DNA of 21,730 nt, taken from contig JAAXHB010000018.1 of NCBI GenBank assembly GCA_012271125.1, positions 1-21,730 on the forward strand, read 5' to 3'. The DNA is from Actinomycetota bacterium (GTDB lineage: Bacteria > Actinomycetota > Acidimicrobiia > Acidimicrobiales > Aldehydirespiratoraceae). Every line of letters starts with the position of its first letter. Positions within the stretch are counted from its first letter, which is position 1. The notes below the pieces were generated by a model. That model saw only the letters and a list, made by a program, of their open reading frames with translations. It was not told where the DNA came from and searched no databases. Of the stretch, positions 14,759-21,117 are shown piece after piece. Both the position numbers and the translations under genes were made by a program.

Positions 14759-15862
14759 ATGGCACAAGACCATTCCGACGAACTCAAGACTCTGCGCAGT
14801 CGTCTAGTCGAGGCTGAGTCCTATCTTCGCATCGACGTTCAACGTCAACGTTGCCAAGAGCTCGAAGTTGAGTCGTCTCGCCCTGACCTCTGGGATGACC
14901 CCGAGAAGGCTCGAGCTGTCACTTCGGAGCTCAGCGCTGTCAATGACGACATCAGCACTTACGATCAGCTCGTCTCTGGCATCGCCGATGCCACTGTCCT
15001 AAACGAACTCGCAGCCGAAGAAAACGATGACGCCACTGCTGCTGAAACCTTCGCCGCTATCGAGGTACTGTCACAACGATTCGATCAACTAGAGCTGCGT
15101 GCCCTATTTATCGGCGAGTTTGACGAGCATGACGCGATATGTCAGGTCAAATCCGGCGAAGGCGGCACTGACGCTCAGGATTGGACTGAGATGCTCCTTC
15201 GCATGTATCGCCGCTGGGCAGAACGCCGCGGCTTCGAAGTAGAGGTCACCGCAGCATCACCAGGCACCGAAGCCGGCTATTCAAGCGTCGATTTTCTCAT
15301 TAAGGGTCGCCACGCTTACGGTTGGCTGCGTTCTGAGCATGGCATCCATCGCCTGGTTCGCATTTCGCCGTTCAACAATGAGGGCAAACGCCAGACGTCG
15401 TTTGCTGCGCTGGAAGTCGCCCCTTTTTTCGACCAAGCTTCCAATGAGGTGATGATCGACGACAAGGAGCTGCGCATCGACACTTACCGTTCATCTGGTG
15501 CCGGTGGTCAGCATGTCAATGTGACCGACTCGGCGGTTCGCATCACCCATTTGCCTACGGGTATTGTGACAAGCTGTCAAAACGAACGTAGCCAACACCA
15601 GAACAAGGAACGGGCGATGCAGATGCTGGCAGCCAAGTTGGCCGACGTGGAACGCAAGAAGCGTGACGCTGAGCTTGCCGGCATCAAGGGAGAGCAACAA
15701 AATGTCGGATTCGGTAGCCAGATTCGCAGCTACGTAATGCAGCCCTACCAGCTAGTCAAAGACCTGCGCTCTTCACATCAAAGCGCCAACGTTGACGACG
15801 TCCTCGGCGGCAATCTTGACCCGTTTATGGCTGCCTGGCTGCAGTGGTCGCGTGCCCAGTAA
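14759..15862 (+). CDS. prfB: Peptide chain release factor 2
   Basis: RF2 terminates translation at UGA and UAA. The 367-residue product has the stop-codon recognition tripeptide SPF at 203-205 and the GGQ catalytic motif at 249-251 within SSGAGGQHVNVTDSAV, followed by the RSQHQNK segment. It is a complete single frame from ATG 14759. The autoregulatory +1 frameshift (CTT TGA C near codon 25) of many bacterial prfB genes is absent, as is usual in actinobacteria. It lies 48 bases after secA and is probably cotranscribed. No strong Shine-Dalgarno precedes the ATG. Confidence 0.96.
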   Translation: MAQDHSDELKTLRSRLVEAESYLRIDVQRQRCQELEVESSRPDLWDDPEKARAVTSELSAVNDDISTYDQLVSGIADATVLNELAAEENDDATAAETFAAIEVLSQRFDQLELRALFIGEFDEHDAICQVKSGEGGTDAQDWTEMLLRMYRRWAERRGFEVEVTAASPGTEAGYSSVDFLIKGRHAYGWLRSEHGIHRLVRISPFNNEGKRQTSFAALEVAPFFDQASNEVMIDDKELRIDTYRSSGAGGQHVNVTDSAVRITHLPTGIVTSCQNERSQHQNKERAMQMLAAKLADVERKKRDAELAGIKGEQQNVGFGSQIRSYVMQPYQLVKDLRSSHQSANVDDVLGGNLDPFMAAWLQWSRAQ

Positions 15863-15958
15863 CCCGTCAATTCAGCGACTAACAGTACGTGTCTTGCCTG
15901 CCACGACCGCACCTAGCCCTGCTGCCACACCAACTCCTGCCTTCGCGCCAACCTCATC

Positions 15959-15964
15959 TATATT
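15959..15964 (+). promoter_or_regulatory. Possible -10 element for ftsE (TATATT)
   Basis: TATATT sits 9 bases before the ftsE ATG, in a 111-base gap that has no Shine-Dalgarno sequence. This spacing would give a leaderless or nearly leaderless transcript. No clear -35 is visible, so the call is weak. Confidence 0.3.
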
Positions 15965-15973
15965 CCTTGCTCC

Positions 15974-16651
15974 ATGATTCGCCTCGAAAACGTCACTAAG
16001 GTCTTTAAGGGCGACGTTGTCGCTTTGCGTGACGCCAGCATCGACATAACCAAAGGCGAGTTCGCGTTTCTTGTAGGCCCGTCTGGGTCGGGCAAATCCA
16101 CTTTTTTGCGCCTGATCAACCGAGAAGAGGTGCCTGAGCACGGCAAAATCCATGTCGCCGGTCGTGATATTGCTTCTTTGACGTCCTGGAGAGTGCCTTA
16201 CCTGCGTCGCAACATTGGCTACATTTTTCAGGACTTCAAGCTGCTGCCTAAAAAGACGGTTGCGGAAAATGTTGCTTTCGCTCTTGAGGTCATCGGCAAG
16301 CCTCGTGCTGTTATCCGCCATCAAGTGCCGGCGATTTTGGATCTGGTCGGGTTGTCTCGCAAGCGTGACCGCTTCCCGGCTGAGCTTTCCGGCGGTGAAC
16401 AACAACGTGTTTCCATCGCCAGGGCATTTGTAAACAAGCCGCTGATCTTGCTCGCCGATGAGCCCACCGGCAACCTTGATCCGGCTACATCTGAAGGCAT
16501 CATGAAACTGCTGGAGCGAATCAACGCCACCGGCACAACGGTTGTGATGGCAACCCATGACCGCAGCATCGTCGACACGATGCGTCAACGCGTGGTGGAG
16601 CTTGACCGTGGCGTGATTGTGCGTGATCAAGCCCGCGGCGTCTACGAATAA
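15974..16651 (+). CDS. ftsE: Cell division ATP-binding protein FtsE
   Basis: FtsE is the ABC-type ATPase that works with FtsX at the division septum to activate peptidoglycan hydrolases. The 225-residue product shows Walker A GPSGSGKST at 35-43, the ABC signature LSGGEQQ at 138-144, Walker B LLADEPTGNLD with Asp162 and Glu163, and the switch His in VMATHD. The length is normal. It is followed by ftsX after a 3-base gap, so the two are translationally coupled. Confidence 0.96.
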   Translation: MIRLENVTKVFKGDVVALRDASIDITKGEFAFLVGPSGSGKSTFLRLINREEVPEHGKIHVAGRDIASLTSWRVPYLRRNIGYIFQDFKLLPKKTVAENVAFALEVIGKPRAVIRHQVPAILDLVGLSRKRDRFPAELSGGEQQRVSIARAFVNKPLILLADEPTGNLDPATSEGIMKLLERINATGTTVVMATHDRSIVDTMRQRVVELDRGVIVRDQARGVYE

Positions 16652-16654
16652 CTG

Positions 16655-17548
16655 ATGTTCAATCACCGCTACGCGCTGCGTGAAACTGGGCAAAACTTGC
16701 GCCGCAACTGGCTGCTTGCCTTCGCCACGATCATCACTGTTGGCGTGTCTTTGGCGATGTTTGGCAGCTTCCGCCTCTTTCAAATAGCGGTCGATAGTGC
16801 CACCGAGCGTTGGAAAGACGGCATCGAGTTTGTTGTTTGGATGAACCCTGACGTGTCACCAACCGAAGACCAGGCAATATTGAACCAGTTGCAGGAAAGC
16901 CCTGGGGTGGCGAACTGGGTGTTTGTTGATCAGTTCGAGGCATATGAGGAAATGAAGGTCTTCTTTGCGGACTCACCAGAGCTGGTTGAAGAAATTGTCC
17001 CTGAGGACTTGCCACCGTCGTATCGGGTCGTGCCAGTTGATCCTGATCTAGATGTTGTCCAAGAGCTCGGCCAACAATTTGACGGTCTGCCTGGCGTGCG
17101 AGATGTCGTTTTTGCTGGTGACGCCATCCGCGACGTCCAAGGCCTTGCCGACCGCACCGGACGAGTCCTGTTTATTGGTTCGATTTTTTTGCTTTGCGCA
17201 TCGACTTTGCTGATCTTGAACACGTTGGCAATAGCCATCACCAACCGACGTCAAGAGATCGAGATCATGGGCGTGGTCGGTGCTACTAAATGGTTTATCA
17301 GAGTGCCGTTCATGCTTGAGAGCCTTGTCCAGGCAGGTCTGGGGGCTCTGCTAGCTATTGGCAGCAATTTGTTGTTGCGTGCTTATGTGATCGATAGTTT
17401 CAGCGATGCCGATGCCATCAGGTTGCTTTCCGGCTTTCGAGTCGACGACGGTGCAATGTTGAGCACCAATTTGCTTGTCTTGGCTATTGCAGGAGTTGTG
17501 TCCTTGCTGGGCGCAGCCGGTGCCGTCACCCTCTATCTAGATAAGTAA
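16655..17548 (+). CDS. ftsX: Cell division protein FtsX
   Basis: FtsX is the membrane partner of FtsE. The 297-residue product has a cytoplasmic N-terminus (MFNHRYALRETGQNLRRN), a first span at about 20-40, an extracellular domain to about residue 170 containing the permuted WVDQF/EAYEEMK-like segment, and three C-terminal spans. An ITNRRQEIEIMGVVGATKWFIRVPFMLE stretch between spans 2 and 3 is the coupling loop typical of FtsX/MacB permeases. In most actinobacteria smpB comes next. Here the gene instead faces a convergent ald across a repeat-filled gap. Confidence 0.95.
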   Translation: MFNHRYALRETGQNLRRNWLLAFATIITVGVSLAMFGSFRLFQIAVDSATERWKDGIEFVVWMNPDVSPTEDQAILNQLQESPGVANWVFVDQFEAYEEMKVFFADSPELVEEIVPEDLPPSYRVVPVDPDLDVVQELGQQFDGLPGVRDVVFAGDAIRDVQGLADRTGRVLFIGSIFLLCASTLLILNTLAIAITNRRQEIEIMGVVGATKWFIRVPFMLESLVQAGLGALLAIGSNLLLRAYVIDSFSDADAIRLLSGFRVDDGAMLSTNLLVLAIAGVVSLLGAAGAVTLYLDK

Positions 17549-17552
17549 CTAT

Positions 17553-17665
17553 GCCGCTAACTACGTGGCCAGCACCTCGGCAACTAATACCACACCAGCC
17601 GCTACGCGGCCAGCACCTCGTCAACTAGTCCCCACTCCAGCCGCTACGCGGCCAGCACCTCATCG
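17553..17665. repeat. Three 42-45 bp repeats with hairpins between ftsX and ald
   Basis: Copies start at 17553 (45 bp), 17598 (42 bp) and 17640. The third overlaps the last codons of ald, so the array looks like duplicated ald 3' end. Copies 2 and 3 contain gccgc-tac-gcggc, a perfect 5-bp stem with a 3-base loop (17598-17610 and 17640-17652), followed by a gccagcacctc core found in all three copies. The array lies between convergent genes and could act as a bidirectional transcription barrier. Confidence 0.8.
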
Positions 17666-18762
17666 GGGGAGTGGTAGTCAGTGTTTAGGGCTTGTGCTAC
17701 TGCTGGTTCGGTGATCTTGCCTTCATAAACCGTTAGACCTGCTCGCAGACCAGCGTCGCTGCGCATGGCGTCAATCGGACCTTGGTCAACGATCTTGAGC
17801 AGGTAGGGGAGTGTGGCGTTGTTCAATGCCTGTGTTGACGTTCTCGGCACCGCGCCAGGCATGTTGGCAACGCAGTAATGAACGACGTCGTCGACCACGT
17901 AGGTCGGGTCGGTGTGGGTAGTCGCTTTGGAGGTTTCACAACAGCCGCCCTGATCGATAGCAACGTCGACGAGAACAGATCCTGGGTTCATCTCCTTGAG
18001 CATCGCCGCGGTGACTAGATGTGGCGCTTTGGCACCTGGCACTAACACGGCACCAATTACGAGGTCAGCACCAACGACTGAGGCATGGACAGTGGCATGG
18101 TTGGAATACTGGGTGCGCACCGCCGGTCCATAGCGCTGGCTGAAGGTTTCAAGAACTTCCACACTGCGATCCAGCACAGTTACATGGGCACCTAGTCCGA
18201 CAGCCATCTCGGTGGCATGTCGTCCAACAACTCCACCGCCTATTACAGCAACCGACGCCGGTGCTACACCTGGAACTCCGCCAAGAAGCACGCCTCTACC
18301 CCCGACGGGTGCTTCCAAGCAACGCGCTCCAGCCTGAACCGACAGCCGTCCTGCTACTTGTGACATTGGGGCTAGCAACGGCAGCCCGCCTCGTGTTCCG
18401 ACTACGGATTCATAGGCGATGACGGTGGAGCCGCTGTTGATTAGGTCGGTGGCTTGATCCGGGTCTGGGGCAAGGTGAATGTAGGCGAAAAGCGTCTGAT
18501 CATCGCGCAGAAGCGCACGTTCGGATGCTTGCGGTTCTTTAACTTTGACGACTAAATCAACGCTGCTGTAGACGTCTTCAGCTGTGTCGAGGATGGTCGC
18601 GCCGGCGGCTTTGTATTCGTCGTTGCTGAACCCTGCTCCGGCACCAGCGTTGTCTTGAATAAAGACCTCATGGCCTCGTTCGTTGACCTCTTCAACGCTG
18701 TCAGGGGTAAGCCCGACACGGCGTTCGGCGGTTTTTACTTCTGTTGGTACACCGATTTTCAT
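17644..18762 (-). CDS. ald: Alanine dehydrogenase
   Basis: The enzyme is an NAD-dependent oxidoreductase for L-alanine/pyruvate plus ammonia. The 372-residue protein begins MKIGVPTEVKTAERRVGLTP. It has the substrate residues expected for the family (Arg15, Lys75, His96 in YIHLAP), a Rossmann VIGGGVVGRHA motif for NAD, and the DVAIDQGGCCETSKATTHTDPTY block. The length is normal. It follows the acyl-CoA dehydrogenase gene by 9 bases on the same strand, so they probably share a transcript. The last codons (DEVLAA, stop) are the source of the repeat array beyond its 3' end. Confidence 0.95.
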   Translation of the reverse strand: MKIGVPTEVKTAERRVGLTPDSVEEVNERGHEVFIQDNAGAGAGFSNDEYKAAGATILDTAEDVYSSVDLVVKVKEPQASERALLRDDQTLFAYIHLAPDPDQATDLINSGSTVIAYESVVGTRGGLPLLAPMSQVAGRLSVQAGARCLEAPVGGRGVLLGGVPGVAPASVAVIGGGVVGRHATEMAVGLGAHVTVLDRSVEVLETFSQRYGPAVRTQYSNHATVHASVVGADLVIGAVLVPGAKAPHLVTAAMLKEMNPGSVLVDVAIDQGGCCETSKATTHTDPTYVVDDVVHYCVANMPGAVPRTSTQALNNATLPYLLKIVDQGPIDAMRSDAGLRAGLTVYEGKITEPAVAQALNTDYHSPDEVLAA

Positions 18763-18771
18763 AGCGTTATT

Positions 18772-20070
18772 TTAGGATTGTGTGCCTACCTTAAGTTCAT
18801 TGAACGGCACGCCTTTGTCGACGCTGATGTCTCGTGGCAGGCCAAGCACCCTGTCGCCGATGATGTTGCGCTGGATTTCTGAGGTGCCACCAGCTATGCC
18901 GGCTTGCATGGTGGTTAAGGCATTGCGTTGCCATATGGCGTCGCTGGAGTCAGCCCACGCCATGCCGGACGCTCCAACGATTTCTAGGGACAAATCCCGA
19001 TACATCGCCAACGATTCTGAAGTTTGCAGTTTGCCAATCGATCCGCCTGGGCCGGGAGTGCGACCTGCTTTGAGCTCTGCTCTGGTTCGCATGGCTACAA
19101 GGCTTTGGCAGGTTTCAAGGATGCGCAGCTGTATTAGTCGTTGCCGCAGCGTGGGATTGTCGTTAATGCCCTGCTTGTGACACTCTTCGATGAGCCGGTC
19201 TGAGCGTTCGGTGTTGATGCCGGTCGTGTTGCCAGTTCCGATAGCGACGCGTTCATACATGAGCATCGAGGTCGCCAGGTTCCAGCCGTTGTTTAGCTCA
19301 CCTACTAACGCTGCCGGTGTCCCGTCACCACCAGCGAAACCATCATCCTCCGCGCCCCCAGCTGTCGTCACCCCATCCACAGCCGGCACGATGACGTCGT
19401 CAAAGAAAATCTCATTGAAATGCATCGAACCATCGATTTGATGAATTGGTCGAATTGTCACCCCAGGGGCGTTCAGGTCGACAATGAACATGGAGATGCC
19501 GCCATGTTTTGGCACCTCGGAATTGGTTCGTGCGATGACGATCCCGTAAGCACAGAGGTGCGCCAACGTTGTCCATACTTTTTGGCCGTTTAGAACCCAG
19601 TGATCGCCGTCTCTGGTGGCGGTCATCTGCAAACTGGCAACATCTGATCCGGCACCGGGTTCAGAAAACATTTGACACCAGACATCTTCACCTGAGATGT
19701 TGCGTGGCAAATATCGGGCTTTTTGAGCTTCGGTGCCGTGTTCATACAGCATTGGCAGGCACATGCCGTGTGAGATCGTGAGTTCGGTGGTCATGTTCGG
19801 ATATTTGCCGTACTCGGTGCGCCAGATGCGCTCGTGCGCTTTGGTGAGTCCAGCTCCGCCGTATTCACTCGGATAGGTCAGTCCTGCTAGCCCAGCGTCA
19901 GCGAGGGCTTTTTGGAATTTCTGGGCTGCTCCTAGTCGCAGTTCGCCTCGCGGATCGGCTTCACTGCCTCCGGTTATGCCTATGGCGTGCTCGTCGAGGA
20001 AGTCCCGACAGCGTTGCCGAAACACCTGTTCTTCCTCATCTGAAAGAACGCTTTCCGCCTCCCCACTCAC
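18772..20070 (-). CDS. Acyl-CoA dehydrogenase family protein
   Basis: An FAD-dependent alpha,beta-dehydrogenase of acyl-CoA thioesters, 432 residues. Visible are the FAD-binding MFSEPGAGSDVASL (134-147) and WVLNGQKVWTT (158-168) segments and the C-terminal GGTSEIQRNIIGDRVLGLPR (394-413). The position that holds the catalytic Glu of medium-chain enzymes, just before GTS, is Gly. Glu273 in LMYERVAIG instead aligns with the catalytic Glu of isovaleryl and long-chain enzymes. About 25 residues at 231-256 (Gly/Asp/Ala-rich) replace the short turn normally found before the NNGW motif, so there is a loop insertion. The start is GTG 20070 with no strong Shine-Dalgarno. The substrate is unknown; branched-chain or sterol-type acyl-CoA is possible. 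The gene leads a pair with ald. Confidence 0.88.
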   Translation of the reverse strand: MSGEAESVLSDEEEQVFRQRCRDFLDEHAIGITGGSEADPRGELRLGAAQKFQKALADAGLAGLTYPSEYGGAGLTKAHERIWRTEYGKYPNMTTELTISHGMCLPMLYEHGTEAQKARYLPRNISGEDVWCQMFSEPGAGSDVASLQMTATRDGDHWVLNGQKVWTTLAHLCAYGIVIARTNSEVPKHGGISMFIVDLNAPGVTIRPIHQIDGSMHFNEIFFDDVIVPAVDGVTTAGGAEDDGFAGGDGTPAALVGELNNGWNLATSMLMYERVAIGTGNTTGINTERSDRLIEECHKQGINDNPTLRQRLIQLRILETCQSLVAMRTRAELKAGRTPGPGGSIGKLQTSESLAMYRDLSLEIVGASGMAWADSSDAIWQRNALTTMQAGIAGGTSEIQRNIIGDRVLGLPRDISVDKGVPFNELKVGTQS

Positions 20071-20132
20071 CGTTTCAAGGTTAGCCCTGCTGCGCTTCTC
20101 GCTTACCTAGCCGTCGCCGGTGCTTCCATTAT

Positions 20133-20161
20133 CTGTCACAACTCATTGGTATCGTTGTAAC
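20133..20161 (+). promoter_or_regulatory. Candidate promoter of ssrA
   Basis: CTGTCA (20133-20138) and TGTAAC (20156-20161) are separated by 17 bases, and the tmRNA 5' end at 20170 lies 9 bases after the -10. Each hexamer matches the consensus at 4 of 6 positions. The placement, more than the match quality, supports the call. Confidence 0.4.
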
Positions 20162-20169
20162 CACACAAC

Positions 20170-20553
20170 GGGGCTGACCGGTTTCGACGTCGGGATCAGA
20201 AGGCCACAGCGTGCGACCGGAGTTGCTCAGACTCCTAAAACGGGGCAAAAAGAGAAAAGCCAACACGGACGATCTCGTTCTTGCCGCTTAGACCTAGGTT
20301 TAAATAGCAAGAATTATTGCGATCAGAAATGATCGCGGGGCCTGATCGCTGCAGCCTGGCAACAGAAGCAGGGGTGGACGGTAGGGAAAGACCACTGACA
20401 GCCGGGAAAGACCGCTGACATCGGAGAAAGATCCGGCGGCGGATTTATCCAATTGACCCGGCAGCGTGGCAGCCGCAAGCCACAATCTCGGGAATGGTCG
20501 TAGCAGGCTGGGAATTCACTTGACGGACGAGGGTTCGATTCCCTCCAGCTCCA
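20170..20553 (+). ncRNA. ssrA: Transfer-messenger RNA (tmRNA)
   Basis: tmRNA rescues stalled ribosomes and tags nascent proteins for proteolysis. The 5' GGGGCTG (20170-20176) pairs with CAGCTCC (20546-20552) to form the acceptor stem, with discriminator A at 20553. CCA is not encoded. The conserved GGTTTCGACG follows the 5' stem. The T arm is GAGGG-TTCGATT-CCCTC (20529-20545). The tag frame runs from GCC 20259 to TAG 20291 and encodes ANTDDLVLAA, with the hydrophobic LAA end recognised by proteases. The pseudoknot region contains three 20-base repeats (20381-20440). It is a single-piece tmRNA of about 384 bases. No smpB is adjacent in this window. Confidence 0.95.
20381..20440 (+). repeat. 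Three 20-nt tandem repeats inside the tmRNA
   Basis: gtagggaaagaccactgaca (20381-20400), gccgggaaagaccgctgaca (20401-20420) and a diverged third copy (20421-20440, keeping the gaaag core) have an exact 20-base period. They lie between the tag region and the 3' tRNA-like half, in the part that normally forms pseudoknots. Confidence 0.8.
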
Positions 20554-20636
20554 CCCCCCACAGCATCACTCCTCGCTTCACACTCACCAAAATAGTGGTT
20601 AATAACACTGATCTACTAGAGCGATCTCAGCTCCGT

Positions 20637-21107
20637 CTAGTGCGCTGCGACTTCGCGAGTCTCCGCTGCCCTCTCTTTTCTGGCATCCTCTATAGCCACT
20701 GACAATATTTTTTCTTCGGCTTTAGTGAGCCCCACTTCAGCTTTTTTCTGGGTGTAGTAGACATCAGGCTGATGATGGTCATAAACATGCGGAGACCGCC
20801 TAAACGGAATGTGCCAACGCTCCCAGCCATATGGACGCTCGTCGTAATAGAGCGGAAACGCGCGTCGAAGCCCTTCTGAAGAGAATGAACCAAGTATGCC
20901 AACCTTGACACGGTCATTTCCCCAATACTTTTCTTCTAGCTCACGGCCGCGTTTCAATACAGCATCGCTATCAGCAGTCTCCAAACACTCGAGCTGTTTG
21001 CAGGCATCAAGATCGTAAGCAATAGCAGCCCAGACTTGCCCCTCTTCTAAATCGGGCACTGCGTCTGCTTCTCTTGTTGGCACTGTCTTCGTGCTCATGA
21101 CATCCAC
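20637..21107 (-). CDS. Unidentified protein paired with the RelA/SpoT-domain gene
   Basis: A 156-residue soluble protein of no family I can recognise. Features seen are an acidic N-terminal third (VPDLEEGQVWAAIAYDLDACKQLECLE), a central aromatic-rich segment (FPLYYDERPYGWERWHIPFRR at about 102-122), a His cluster (HVYDHHQPD) and a charged helical C-terminus (LTKAEEKILSVAIEDARKERAAE). It has no membrane span and no helix-turn-helix obvious by eye. It starts at GTG 21107, 10 bases after the stop of the upstream synthetase gene, with GAAAGG at 21117-21112 as the ribosome binding site. ATG 21098, four codons in, is the alternative start. The tight spacing implies a two-gene operon and a functional partnership with the synthetase. 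An antitoxin role is possible but is inference from position only. Confidence 0.7.
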   Translation of the reverse strand: MDVMSTKTVPTREADAVPDLEEGQVWAAIAYDLDACKQLECLETADSDAVLKRGRELEEKYWGNDRVKVGILGSFSSEGLRRAFPLYYDERPYGWERWHIPFRRSPHVYDHHQPDVYYTQKKAEVGLTKAEEKILSVAIEDARKERAAETREVAAH

Positions 21108-21117
21108 GCTACCTTTC

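Noticed and set aside
14759..14860. Programmed +1 frameshift in prfB
   Set aside because: No CTT TGA C or in-frame stop occurs near codon 25. The gene is open from its ATG.
17553..17665. CRISPR-like array from the repeated 42-bp units
   Set aside because: The units are directly adjacent without unique spacers and derive from the ald coding end. There are no cas genes.
20594..20609. Near-palindrome agtggttaataacact as an operator or terminator after ssrA
   Set aside because: The dyad is imperfect (one bulge), short and AT-rich, with no T run and no gene start nearby. It may be chance.
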